Part shown: positions 1 to 9,300 of the stretch, in pieces | How the letters are laid out: each line of letters begins with the position of its first letter | How positions within the stretch are numbered: the stretch's first letter is position 1 | Assembly: GCF_016863015.1 (NCBI RefSeq) | Contig: NZ_BOOB01000004.1 | Span: 208,136 to 272,135, forward strand | Length of the DNA stretch: 64,000 nt | Direction: 5' to 3' | Source: Microbispora amethystogenes | GTDB lineage: Bacteria; Actinomycetota; Actinomycetes; Streptosporangiales; Streptosporangiaceae | Notes under the pieces: model-generated | Told to the model about the DNA's origin: nothing | Seen by the model: only the letters and a program-made list of their open reading frames with translations | Databases searched by the model: none | Made by a program: the position numbers and the translations under genes

Positions 1-864
1 GACGAGCAGGACTGCCTCGACTTCGCCAGGGCGCTGCTGTCGTTCCTGCCGTCCAACAACATGGACGACCCGCCAGCCTTCGAGGCGGAGGCGGTCCTGG
101 AGACGACCGACGAGGACCTCGTGCTCGACACGCTGATCCCCGACTCGGCCAACCAGCCGTACGACATGCACACGGTGCTCGAACACGTCCTCGACGACGG
201 GGAGTTCCTGGAGATCCACGCGGGCTTCGCGCCGAACATCCTGGTCGGCTTCGGCCGGGTCGAGGGGCGTTCGGTGGGCGTCGTCGCCAACCAGCCGATG
301 AGCTTCGCCGGGACGCTCGACATCGCCGCGTCCGAGAAGGCCGCCCGGTTCGTCCGCACCTGCGATGCCTTCAACATCCCGGTGCTGACCTTCGTCGACG
401 TGCCGGGCTTCCTCCCGGGCACCGACCAGGAGTGGAACGGCATCATCCGGCGCGGCGCCAAGCTCCTCTACGCCTACGCCGAGGCGACCGTGCCGCTGGT
501 CACCGTCATCACCCGCAAGGCGTACGGCGGGGCGTACGACGTCATGGGGTCCAAGCACCTCGGCGCGGACATCAACCTGGCGTGGCCCACCGCCCAGATC
601 GCGGTGATGGGGGCGCAGGGTGCGGTCAACATCCTCTACCGGCGTGAACTGGCCGCCGCCGACGAGCCGGACACGGCGCGAGCGAGGTTCGTCTCCGAGT
701 ACGAGGACACGCTGGCCAACCCGTACCTCGCCGCCGAGCGCGGCTACGTGGACGCGGTGATCCGGCCGTCGGACACCCGGGTCCGGATCGTCCGCGCGCT
801 GCGGGCACTGCGCAACAAACGGGCTGTCCTGCCGCCGAAGAAGCATGGGAACATCCCGTTGTGA
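1..864 (+). CDS. accD: Acyl-CoA (propionyl/acetyl-CoA) carboxylase beta subunit, carboxyltransferase; 5' end outside window
   Basis: The reading frame is open from base 1, so the N-terminal part lies outside the window; the last 287 residues are present. This is the C-terminal half of a biotin-dependent carboxyltransferase, which moves CO2 from carboxybiotin to acetyl- or propionyl-CoA in the cytoplasm to make malonyl- or methylmalonyl-CoA. Family hallmarks are the [10 protein letters not shown] segment followed by [20 protein letters not shown] and an upstream [10 protein letters not shown] stretch. The stop overlaps the GTG start of the epsilon subunit by 4 bases, so the two are translationally coupled. 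Resemblance to AccD5/PccB-type subunits is strong, but substrate preference cannot be read from this fragment. Confidence 0.95.
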   Translation, partial: DEQDCLDFARALLSFLPSNNMDDPPAFEAEAVLETTDEDLVLDTLIPDSANQPYDMHTVLEHVLDDGEFLEIHAGFAPNILVGFGRVEGRSVGVVANQPMSFAGTLDIAASEKAARFVRTCDAFNIPVLTFVDVPGFLPGTDQEWNGIIRRGAKLLYAYAEATVPLVTVITRKAYGGAYDVMGSKHLGADINLAWPTAQIAVMGAQGAVNILYRRELAAADEPDTARARFVSEYEDTLANPYLAAERGYVDAVIRPSDTRVRIVRALRALRNKRAVLPPKKHGNIPL

Positions 865-1085
865 GCACTCGCGAGCCGTACCTGGAGATCATCCGGGGGG
901 ACGCCACCCCGGAGGAGACCGCCGCCCTGCTCGCCGCGCTGCTGGCCCGGGCGTCGGCGCACGCCCCCCGGGAGGCCCGGCCCGCCACCAGGGGAAACTG
1001 GAGGTACGCGGGGCGCGTCATGCGCCCGGCGCTGCCGCACGGCCCGGGGGCGTGGCGCTCCGCCTTCCTCCCCGGCGCCCGGTGA
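861..1085 (+). CDS. accE: Acyl-CoA carboxylase epsilon subunit
   Basis: A 74-residue protein starting at a GTG that overlaps the accD stop (GTGA). It has the typical epsilon pattern: an early [15 protein letters not shown] segment (residues about 8-22), an Ala/Arg-rich linker and a C-terminal W-R-x-x-x-R region. Such subunits occur in actinobacteria and help the beta and biotin-carrying alpha subunits assemble. Here the matching alpha subunit lies about 22 kb downstream at 23105. Position, length and sequence all agree; which acyl-CoA the complex uses is not determined. Confidence 0.9.
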   Translation: MSTREPYLEIIRGDATPEETAALLAALLARASAHAPREARPATRGNWRYAGRVMRPALPHGPGAWRSAFLPGAR

Positions 1086-1168
1086 CGGCAGCCGGGGATC
1101 GGCCGCGGATCAGCCGGGGACCACAGCCTGATTACATCGACGGAACCGGGTGTCAACTGGCCCAAGAG

Positions 1169-1200
1169 TTGGGACTATCTAGAAAGCGGGGGAATATAGT
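1169..1200 (+). promoter_or_regulatory. Possible promoter of the NYN gene
   Basis: The 151-base gap between accE and the NYN gene contains a TATAGT -10-like hexamer at 1195-1200 and a TTGGGA hexamer at 1169-1174. The 20-base spacing is longer than ideal; AATATA at 1193 would give 18. A short inverted repeat, CAACT/AGTTG, lies just upstream (about 1154-1171). A clear GGAGG ribosome-binding site precedes the ATG at 1237. Confidence 0.3.
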
Positions 1201-1236
1201 CGCCTGATCATCTAGTGACGAGTCCTGGAGGACACC

Positions 1237-2172
1237 ATGGCCATCCCGGACTTCAGCGCACATGGGATTGCCGCGAAGTATGCCGTTCTGGTGGACGTGG
1301 GTTACCTTTACGCGGCCGCCGGTGAAGTTCTCTTAGGCGCCAAGGAGCGTAAGGAGTACCGCGTCGCCGCGGACGAGTTGATCCAGGCGCTGCAGAAGCA
1401 CGTCGTGCAGAGCATCTCGGGCGAGCTGCTGCGGGTCTACTGGTACGACGCCGCACGTGACCGGGTGCCCACGGTGGACCAGCGGGTGATCGCCCAGCTG
1501 CCCTGGGTCAAGGTGCGCCTCGGCAACCTGAACGCCCGTGGCCAGCAGAAGGGCGTGGACGCGCAGATCCGCAGCGACCTGGAGGCGCTCGCCCGGCACC
1601 ACGCCGTGAACGACGCCGTGCTGATCGCCGGAGACGAGGACATGGTGCCCGCCGTGGAGGCCGCCCAGGCGTACGGGGTGCGCGTCCACCTGTGGGGCGT
1701 CGAGCCGCCGTTCGGGACCAACCAGGCCGAACGGCTCGTCTGGGAGTCGGACACCGTCGAGATCCTCAGCGCCGACTTCCTGCGTCCGTTCTTCACCCGC
1801 GCTCCGGTGCCGGTGCCCGTTCCGCCCGCGCCGTCGCCCGCCCAGGTCTTCGCGAGCCGCGCCAAGCCGATGCCGCCGAAGGCGCCGGTCGGCCAGACCT
1901 CCAAACTGGGCCCGGGCCGGCCCCACGTGGAGGAGGTCGGTGAGCACGTCGCGCAGAAATGGATCCTGACGCGCGGCCGGGACAACATCCGCGACCTGCT
2001 GCCCGGCCCGATCCTGCCCACGGTGATCGACACCGAACTGCTCATCGAGGCCGAGAAGGAACTCGGCCATTCCCTGCGGCCCTATCCCGAGGCTCGCGTG
2101 TGGCTGCGCGACGGCTTCTGGGCCCGGGTGTACCGCGAGTTCGACCTCGGGGTCGGCATATCCAGCAAGTGA
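1237..2172 (+). CDS. NYN (PIN-like) domain protein, putative RNase
   Basis: A 311-residue cytoplasmic protein with ATG preceded by GGAGG at 5-base spacing. Residues about 12-190 form an NYN/PIN-like nuclease fold: an N-terminal LVDVGYLYAAAG strand with an acidic residue, KGVDAQIRSDL in the middle, and VLIAGDEDMVPAVEAAQAYGV, which carries the conserved acidic metal-binding cluster. A Pro-rich linker (about 195-230) leads to a C-terminal region of about 80 residues that I do not recognise. NYN domains are generally metal-dependent RNases, and the acidic residues needed for this appear intact. The RNA substrate is unknown. It is a single-gene unit between accE and the repair genes. Confidence 0.75.
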   Translation: MAIPDFSAHGIAAKYAVLVDVGYLYAAAGEVLLGAKERKEYRVAADELIQALQKHVVQSISGELLRVYWYDAARDRVPTVDQRVIAQLPWVKVRLGNLNARGQQKGVDAQIRSDLEALARHHAVNDAVLIAGDEDMVPAVEAAQAYGVRVHLWGVEPPFGTNQAERLVWESDTVEILSADFLRPFFTRAPVPVPVPPAPSPAQVFASRAKPMPPKAPVGQTSKLGPGRPHVEEVGEHVAQKWILTRGRDNIRDLLPGPILPTVIDTELLIEAEKELGHSLRPYPEARVWLRDGFWARVYREFDLGVGISSK

Positions 2173-2311
2173 CGCCGACGACGTCCCGTGCCGCGCGAGA
2201 AAAGGCCCGGCGCCGCACCGCCCGGCCTGCCGCGAGCGCCATCGTGCGACGTGACGACCGCGTCCGATTTCCGCGAGCCCGCATCGGTGGCCTGGGCATA
2301 ACGTCGTGTGC

Positions 2312-3838
2312 GTGACCACCACACGACAGCTCGACTTCGACGCGTGCTACCTGGCCGTGTCCGCCCGGGACCCCCGCTTCGACGGGCGTTTCTACACGGC
2401 TGTCACGACCACCGGCATCTACTGCCGACCGATCTGCCCGGCCCGCACCCCCGGACGGGCGAACGTCCGCTTCTACCGGCACGCCGCCGCCGCCGAGGCC
2501 GCCGGGTTCCGGCCCTGCCGCCGCTGCCGCCCGGAGCTCAGCCCGGGCGACCCCGGCTGGGACGTCCGCGCCGACCTGGTGGGACGCGCGCTGCGGTTGA
2601 TCGACGACGGCGTCGCCGACGACTCCGGCGTCGCGGGGCTGGCCCGGCGCCTCCACGTGACCGAGCGCCATCTGCACCGTCTGTTCGCCGCCGAACTCGG
2701 CGCCGGGCCGCTCGCCGTCGCCCGCACCCGGCGGCTGCTGCTCGCCAAGCAACTGCTCACCGAGACCACCCTGCCGATCACGGACGTCGCGTTCGCCGCC
2801 GGGTTCGGGAGCGTACGGCAGTTCAACGCGGCCATGAAGGAGTCGTACGGCTTCGCGCCGGGTGAGCTGCGCAAGGGCAACGGGCCGGTCGGCGGCGGGG
2901 GGCAGTGCTCCCCTGCGAGCGGCCTGACCCTGCGGCTCGGCCACCGGCGGCCGTACGACGCGCAGTCGGTGCTGCGCTTCCTCGCCGCCCGGGCGGTCCC
3001 GGGGGTGGAGGCGGTCCGCTGGGCGGGCGCGGACGTCGCGGCGTACACCCGAGCCGTTCCGGGCGGCTCGATCACCCTGCGGCCCGCGGCGGACCACGTC
3101 AGGCTCACCGTACGGACCACCGAGGCCCACCGCCTGTCGCCGCTGGTGGCGCGGTGCCGCCGGCTGCTCGACCTGGACGCCGACCCCGGGGCGGTGCGGG
3201 AGATCCTCGGCCGCACATCGCTCGCGCCTCTGGTCGAGGCCCGGCCGGGACTGCGGGTCCCGGGAGCGTACGACGGGTTCGAGGCGGCCGTCCGGGCCGT
3301 CGTGGGGCAGCAGATCTCGGTGGCCGGGGCCCGCACGCTGCTCGGCCGCATCGCCGCCCGCGCCGGCACCCCCGCCGTCACGGACCGGGACCCCGCCTCG
3401 GAGGCGGCGAACGAGACCCCGCTGCTGTTTCCCACCGCCGACCGGCTGGCGGGCGCCGATCTGGACGGCCTCGGGCTCACCACCCGCAGAACCGCCACGA
3501 TCAGGGCGCTGGCCGAGGGGGTCGCCTCCGGCGAGATCGACCTCGACGGCGCCGAGGACCCCGCCGACACCACGGCCAGGCTGCTGGCGATCCCCGGCAT
3601 CGGCCCGTGGACCGCGAGCTACATCGCGCTACGTGCGCTGCGCGACCCGGACGCCTGGCCCGAGGGCGACCTCGTGCTGCGCAGGACCATGGACCGGCTC
3701 GGCATCACGGCCGGCGAGAGCGAGGAGTGGCGGCCCTGGCGCGCGTACGCGGCGGTCCACCTGTGGAGCCACGCCTCCCAGCAGACCCCGGCCCCGGCCC
3801 TCACCCTGGACACGCACCCGGGCGCCGCTTCGGCCTGA
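2312..3838 (+). CDS. alkA: Ada-type regulator fused to AlkA DNA-3-methyladenine glycosylase
   Basis: A 508-residue fusion for alkylation damage. Its domains are an Ada metal-binding domain (residues 1-78), an AraC-type helix-turn-helix (about 85-185), an AlkA N-terminal domain and an HhH-GPD glycosylase (about 300-480). With the GTG at 2312 as start, the four zinc cysteines fall at 38, 42, 69 and 72, the same numbers as in E. coli Ada; Cys38 would accept methyl groups from phosphotriesters. A GTG two codons upstream (2306) is the alternative. The helix-hairpin-helix IPGIGPWTASYIALRAL is followed by WPEGDLVL, whose Asp is the likely catalytic residue. A CATAAC hexamer 9 bases before the GTG, and no Shine-Dalgarno sequence, suggest a leaderless mRNA. 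ogt follows after 126 bases. Confidence 0.93.
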   Translation: MTTTRQLDFDACYLAVSARDPRFDGRFYTAVTTTGIYCRPICPARTPGRANVRFYRHAAAAEAAGFRPCRRCRPELSPGDPGWDVRADLVGRALRLIDDGVADDSGVAGLARRLHVTERHLHRLFAAELGAGPLAVARTRRLLLAKQLLTETTLPITDVAFAAGFGSVRQFNAAMKESYGFAPGELRKGNGPVGGGGQCSPASGLTLRLGHRRPYDAQSVLRFLAARAVPGVEAVRWAGADVAAYTRAVPGGSITLRPAADHVRLTVRTTEAHRLSPLVARCRRLLDLDADPGAVREILGRTSLAPLVEARPGLRVPGAYDGFEAAVRAVVGQQISVAGARTLLGRIAARAGTPAVTDRDPASEAANETPLLFPTADRLAGADLDGLGLTTRRTATIRALAEGVASGEIDLDGAEDPADTTARLLAIPGIGPWTASYIALRALRDPDAWPEGDLVLRRTMDRLGITAGESEEWRPWRAYAAVHLWSHASQQTPAPALTLDTHPGAASA

Positions 3839-3964
3839 GCCCCCGCACCCAGCGTCGGACCACGAACCCAACCGCGACCTCAGTCACAACCCCGGCCCGG
3901 CACCGACCGGCCTGAGCCTGGGGACACCGACCAAGCCCAAGACACACATGGACGTGAACAACCG

Positions 3965-4465
3965 ATGATCCTCACGCAGATCGTGCCCACCCCCGTGGGC
4001 CCTCTCGCCCTGCTGGCCCATGACGGCGTGCTCGTCGCCGCGGGCTTCACCGCCGACCCCCGCGAGATGTACGCGCGGCTCTCGCCGTCCCTGCGGACGC
4101 TCCCCCTGCGGGAGGACGACCTCGGAGACGCGGCGCTCGCCGTCCGCGAATACCTCGACGGGAAGATCGACGCGCTCGACCGGGTTCCCACCGAGCAGCC
4201 GGGCACGCCCACCAGGCAGCGCCTGTACGAGGCGCTGCGCGCCGTGCCCGCCGGCACCACCGTGTCGTACGCCGTGCTGGCCGAGCGGGCGGGGCTGCCC
4301 CGGACCGCCGCGCGGGCCGCCGGATCGGCCTGCGCGCAGAACCTCGTCGCGCCGTTCGTGCCGTGCCACCGCGTGCTGCCCTCGACCGGCGGTTACGGCG
4401 GCTACTACTACGGCACGCCGGTCAAGGAGTGGCTGCTCGCCCACGAGTCCGGCGTGATCGGTTGA
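3965..4465 (+). CDS. ogt: Methylated-DNA--protein-cysteine S-methyltransferase (Ogt)
   Basis: A 166-residue suicide repair protein that transfers the methyl group of O6-methylguanine to its own cysteine. The active-site motif PCHRV sits near residue 138 and is preceded by the family helix-turn-helix (VSYAVLAERAGLPRTAARAAGSA), with the C-terminal GGYGGY loop following. Length is normal for the Ogt family. It lies downstream of the Ada/AlkA fusion in the same direction and probably shares the adaptive response. A seven-codon mini-frame (3948-3968) overlaps the ATG, but it has no ribosome-binding site and is probably incidental. Confidence 0.95.
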   Translation: MILTQIVPTPVGPLALLAHDGVLVAAGFTADPREMYARLSPSLRTLPLREDDLGDAALAVREYLDGKIDALDRVPTEQPGTPTRQRLYEALRAVPAGTTVSYAVLAERAGLPRTAARAAGSACAQNLVAPFVPCHRVLPSTGGYGGYYYGTPVKEWLLAHESGVIG

Positions 4466-4508
4466 GCCGGGCGACGCGATGAGCCGAGCCACCCGGCAAG
4501 CCTGATGA

Positions 4509-4530
4509 GCCGCCCGGTGAGCCGGGCGGC
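4509..4530. terminator. Hairpin between convergent ogt and secreted-protein genes
   Basis: Perfect 9-bp inverted repeat (GCCGCCCGG at 4509-4517, CCGGGCGGC at 4522-4530) with a TGAG loop, between two convergent stop codons. It has no T-run, as is common in GC-rich actinobacteria, so it could act in both directions. Confidence 0.6.
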
Positions 4531-4533
4531 CGG

Positions 4534-5544
4534 TCAGTTCCGGACGACGCTCTGGACCTCCCCGACGGGCACGTCGCGCTGGGCGTTCACCTGGATCGGC
4601 GCGAAGGCGATCGGGGCGTAGATGAACGGGTCGCCCGCGCCACCGCCGAGGTTCTGGCCGTTGCCCTCGACGTTCCAGGTGGTCGTCACGGTGAGCGTGT
4701 AGACCTTGTTCGGCTGGTCGATGGAGGAACGCAGGTAGCGCACCCCGCATGGAGGGTCGTCGTCCGAGCCCTTGGCGGCGCCCTTGACGTACGGCTCGCC
4801 GGTCTCGCCGCACCTCTTCTCGTAGACCGTGGCCCGGTCATCGCCGGTGCCGGCGTCGATGTGCATGCTGTTGTCGGCCGGTTTCGCCGTGACGGTGGCG
4901 GACATGACCCCGGGCAGCGTGGCGGTGACGGACCTGGGGGCCTGGTCGGCCCCGGGCAGCCAGACCCACGTCGGCAGGTTCACGTAGCTCTTGGCGTCCG
5001 GGCTCAGCCTGATCGTCGGCTCGGGGACGGTCAGCGCGGCCCGGGCGAGCTCCCTGAGCTGCTCGAACGTGATGCCTCCGGCGGGCGTGTCCCCCTCCGG
5101 CACCCACACGAGCGGATCACGCCCGGCCGCGCACGCCTCCCCCTTGGGGTCGCCCGCGTTGTACCCGATGCCCCACCACTGGCCCTTCTCGTCCAGCTTG
5201 CTGGAGAACTTGTCGAGGTCCGGCCGGTAGTCGCCGCCCGTCTCCACCGACTCCTTCTTCTCCCGCGCCTTGAGGTCACGCGCCTCGTCGGCCGTCATGT
5301 TCGGCTCGTACCAGCAGGGATTGGGCATCTGGTAGCCGTTGCCGTTGCCGCCGATCCCGCTGCCGGACAGCGTGATCTGCGAGTTGGTGAGCCTGACGCC
5401 GGCCTTCCTGTCGTGCTGGAAGGCCTCGCCGTGCGGCCCGTCGCCCTGGTCCGCCGCCGCGGGCGGCGTGGCGAGCGGCGTCAGCACCGCGAGCATGCCT
5501 CCCGCCAGCAGGGATATCACCGCGATTGTCGGTCTCGTGCTCAA
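4534..5544 (-). CDS. Secreted protein of unknown function
   Basis: A 336-residue protein with an N-terminal signal peptide (ISLLAGGMLAVLTPLATPPAAA, cleavage likely near residue 30). I do not recognise its family. The mature part has Gly/Asn-rich and Cys-containing stretches, with cysteine pairs near NPCWYEPN and in the central region. The start is a TTG at 5544: AAGGAG lies 8 bases upstream, and TTGA overlaps the stop of the upstream lipoprotein gene. The nearby GTG at 5553 would sit directly against the AAGGA and is less likely. Coupling to the lipoprotein and its place behind the pilus operon suggest a cell-surface role. Confidence 0.75.
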   Translation of the reverse strand: MSTRPTIAVISLLAGGMLAVLTPLATPPAAADQGDGPHGEAFQHDRKAGVRLTNSQITLSGSGIGGNGNGYQMPNPCWYEPNMTADEARDLKAREKKESVETGGDYRPDLDKFSSKLDEKGQWWGIGYNAGDPKGEACAAGRDPLVWVPEGDTPAGGITFEQLRELARAALTVPEPTIRLSPDAKSYVNLPTWVWLPGADQAPRSVTATLPGVMSATVTAKPADNSMHIDAGTGDDRATVYEKRCGETGEPYVKGAAKGSDDDPPCGVRYLRSSIDQPNKVYTLTVTTTWNVEGNGQNLGGGAGDPFIYAPIAFAPIQVNAQRDVPVGEVQSVVRN

Positions 5545-6233
5545 CGGAGGCACTCCTTAGCGCGCTCGTCCGGATAGTCCGCGTGGTGGTACATGGCGAT
5601 TCGCCAGGCGCCGTCGTTCCCGCGGCGCAGCCCGGCGTTCTGCAGGAAGACCGCTCGCGGGCGTTTCACCCAGGAAGGCTGGGCCGCCAGCGGGGTGCCC
5701 TCCTCATCGGTCAGCCGGACACCGGTCAGGTCGACGCAGGCGTTCGCCTCGGCCCCGCGTCCCATGATCGCGGGTACGGTCATCGAATAGATCTTGGCGA
5801 CGCCCCGGGCCGAGCGTCCGTCCTTGAGGAAGCCGTGGACCCATTTGTCGGCGTCCCGGTAGGCCGACGAGTCCGGGTGGAGCCCCTTGGTGTAGGACCG
5901 GTCCGCACCGGAGGTGCCGACGGCCCGCCACTGCGCCGTGAAGTCGTCGGCGAACGCCTTGACCACGGCCGACTGCACCGGGTCGAGCCCTCCCGGCCAC
6001 TCGATCTCGATCCGCAGGCCGGGCGCCGCCGTCACCACGCCGTCGCCCATCCCGTCGGCCGTGTCGTCGCCGGTCACCCCGGTCGTCGCGCCCGCCGCCG
6101 CGGCGGGCGCCTTCGCGCCGCCACCCGGGGTGAAGCCGTGGTCCTCACCCGGCGTCGAGCAGGCCGACGTGAGCAGCGCGCAGGCCGACACGAGCAGTGT
6201 GGCCGCCGCTGTGGCGAGTGCCGGACGCGTCAA
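5541..6233 (-). CDS. Lipoprotein of unknown function
   Basis: A 230-residue putative lipoprotein. The chosen start is a TTG at 6233, with GGAGG exactly 6 bases upstream. From there the protein reads as a signal peptide with two possible lipobox cysteines, Cys18 (LVSAC) and Cys25 (LTSAC). An Ala/Gly-rich spacer and a folded domain of about 165 residues follow. The domain contains a QSAVVKAFADDFTAQWRAV helix and a C-terminal DGAWRIAMYHHADY strand, resembling the small alpha/beta domains often seen on actinobacterial lipoproteins. It is translationally coupled to the secreted protein downstream (TTGA). Function unknown. Confidence 0.75.
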   Translation of the reverse strand: MTRPALATAAATLLVSACALLTSACSTPGEDHGFTPGGGAKAPAAAAGATTGVTGDDTADGMGDGVVTAAPGLRIEIEWPGGLDPVQSAVVKAFADDFTAQWRAVGTSGADRSYTKGLHPDSSAYRDADKWVHGFLKDGRSARGVAKIYSMTVPAIMGRGAEANACVDLTGVRLTDEEGTPLAAQPSWVKRPRAVFLQNAGLRRGNDGAWRIAMYHHADYPDERAKECLR

Positions 6234-6343
6234 AGGGGTCCTCCGCAGTACGCGATCCCCCGCCGGGCCCACCCTAGAAAGGGTCGCCGGCGATGATCCA
6301 GCGTCATGCACGAATCGGCATGGGTCGGGCATCGGCGCTCCGC

Positions 6344-9300
6344 TCAGGCGAGACGTTGGGTTCGGAGATCAGGTGAGAGGGTGCGGCGCCAGTCGGGCAG
6401 CAACTCGTCGATGAGCGCCTCGGTCTCCGGGGCCATCCCGCCGCCGTACGGGTGGGAGGCCGAGCGGCGCACCAGGCCGTCGACGACCGCCCGCAGCCGG
6501 ACCGGCTCCCCGGTGGCGTGCGAGGCGCGGAGCAGGTCGCGCCACAACCCCTCGTCGTCGGCCGCGAGCAGCAACCCGGCGCGGGCCGCCGCCACCGCGC
6601 CGTACGGGTCGTCGCGCCGCAGCCTGATCTCGCACAGTTCGTGCGCCGCGTCCGCCACCCAGGCCGTCACGTCGTACTCCAGCGGGTCGGCGGCCAGCCA
6701 GGCGTACCGGTCCGGCGGCCTGCCGCTCAACAGCGGCCCGCGGACCAGCCGCAACGCCCGGTTCAGCAGGTCCTCCTCGACCTCGCCGGAGGAGGACGTC
6801 CCGGCCCATTCGCTCGCCTGCCGCACGAGGTCCTGGAACAACCGCCAGTCCGTACGGATCTCCGGCCCGAGCCGCAACCGCCCGGACCGGTCGGCGAAGA
6901 GGTGGGGACGCCCCTCGGAGTCGCGGCCGAGCCATTCGGCGACCCGGGCGATGGTGGCGTCGCGGACCGCGGTCTGCACGCCGCGCGGCCACAGCACCCC
7001 GGCGAGGACGACCGGATGCACGCCTTCGGGATGCGTGGCGAGATAGACGACGAGCTCGTGGGCGAGGGCCGCCCGCCCCTCTTCGAGGGGGTTCACCGGG
7101 CTGATCTCGATCGGGCCGAGGACGCGCACCTCGATGGCCGGGGGCTCCTCGCTGAGCCGCTCCGTCACGGGGGTGAGCGGCTCGCTCTCCTGGCGCATGG
7201 CGGTCCGGAACAGGCCGACCACCGCGTCGTAGTGCCGGCGCGGCAGCAGGTGTGCCTCGATGTCCAGGCCCAGGGCGTCGACGCGGGTCCGTCCGCCGTC
7301 GGTGACGTCCCACTTCCAGGTGGCGTGCGGCACCTCACCCGCGATCACGAAGCCGCTCGCCGTACGGGTGCCCTTGCCGAGCAGCGCCAACCGGCGCGCC
7401 TCGTCCTCGTCGGGCCGGATGGCCGACAGCAGGTAGTGGGGCGTGTAGGCGGGATCGGCCACCCGGCTGTGCACGCGGCCGGTCAGCACGTCGCCGTCGT
7501 GCCGGCCGCGCTCCTCGAACTCGGGCAGCACCTCGGCCAGGCTGCCCGCCGTCCTGATCCGGTCGGGCGCGAGCAGGGTGAGTTCCTCGCCGAAGCCGAC
7601 GAGTGTGAGACGCATGTCGTCGGACCAGCGGTTGGTGGCGAGTTCCACGGCGAGCGCGGACAGGGCGGCGACGGTGTGCGCGCCGGTGATCGCGATGATT
7701 CCGTGGGCGGCCTCCAGGTCGACCAGGACCCGGCCGCCCTGACCGGTGCCGAGCGAGACCAGCCCGGGATAGGGCGCGGGCACCCCGGCGAGCGCGTGCT
7801 CGTCGATGCGTCGCCCCTCGTGGGCCGGGAGCCGCCAGACCTGCCCGCCGTCGCAGGCCTCCCACGGCTCGGGCGCGTGCTGCTCGGCCGGGTGGATCCA
7901 CAGGTCGAGACCCCGGCTGGACAGATGCACGGCGTAGATGGTGGGCGGCCGCCTGCCTGAGTCGGCCAGCAGGCGGCCGAGCAGGCGAAGGCCGATGTCG
8001 AGCATCCGGCTGCCGGGTGCGTCGGCGCCGAGGCGGATCGCGACCTCGGCCTCGGCGGCGTCTCCGCGTGGCCGCGCGATCCGCCGTCCGAACGCCCTGC
8101 GCCACAGCTGCTCGCGCCGTTTGCGGCCGAGCAGGGCCAGCAGCCCGGCCGCCGCCAGCGACGACGCCGCGAGGTAGTCGGCGAGCACCGGCCCGCCCCG
8201 CTGCCCGTCCTCCTCGGCTCCGCCCCCGTCGTGGTCACCGGCCGCCGCGGCGGGAGCGCCGTGGGCATCGGCCGTCGCGCCGGGTGAGGAGGCGGGCGGG
8301 GACACGGACGGGGACACGGACGGGGAGCCGGTGGCGTGGCGGCCGGGTGCCGCGGCCTCGGCGACGGGCCGGTTACGCACCGGGGGCTGCCCCTCCTCCC
8401 GCGCGGACCCCGCACCGGGCTGCTCGGACGCGTGATCGCCCGGGTCCTCGGCCGCTTGCTCGGTGGGGCGTGCCTCCCCCACCGCGGCCGGTTGAGCGGT
8501 GGTGGTCGTGATCGGCCGTGGCGTCCGCGGCGCCTCGCCCGTCGCGTGAGCGTCCGGCACGGCGGCCTTGCCCGTGGCGTGCGCGTCCGGCGTAGTGGGC
8601 TTCCCTGTGGCGTGGGCATCCGGCGTGCCGGCCTTGCCCGTCGCGTGGGGGTCGGGGGCTGCGGCACGGCCGGTGGCGTGGGCGTCCGGGGTGGCGGGCT
8701 TGCCCGTGGCGTGCGCGTCCGGCGTGGCGGCGTGACCGCTGTGTCCCGGCTGCTGCGCCGCGGAGGGGTCCTGCGGCATCGCGGGCGGCGGCAGCACGAC
8801 CCCCGGCTTGCCCGGCTGGGGGGTCACCCTGCCGGGCTCGTGCCGTACGTCGCCCTGATGCTGAGCGGTCCCCTCCGGCCGCGGGGTGGCGGGTCCGGCC
8901 GTCGGCGGAGTGTGCCGCGCCTTCCCGCCCGGCCCGGCCGGGGCGTCTCCCGAGCCCTGGTCGGGCAGCGTCGTGTCCCTTTCCCCACCGGCCGAGCCAC
9001 CTGCTGAGCCACTGGGGGCGCCCGTTCCGGCCGATACGCGCGGATCGGGCGTGGCGTGCGGACGCTCGTGGGCGCCGCCGGGCGAGCCGGTCGTCGTGTG
9101 AGGGGTCGGGCGGGGATGCGCGCGAACGTCGCCGCCCTTGGCGTCCGCTCCCCCGGCGCCGCCGCCATAACGGGTGGTGCCGTCAAGCTCGGCGGGGGCG
9201 TTCCGGTGTTCCTTGAGGATCTCCGGCCGGTCCTCGTCGACGGGCACGACGTGGACGTTCCTGGCGTCGTCCGGCATGTCGAGCACCCAGCCGGGGCGGA

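Noticed and set aside
3948..3968. Mini-frame MDVNNR overlapping the ogt start as a regulatory leader peptide
   Set aside because: No ribosome-binding site and only six sense codons; chance is sufficient.
8531..8728. Regular 33-bp repeats as a CRISPR array
   Set aside because: Units are contiguous without spacers and code an 11-residue protein repeat.
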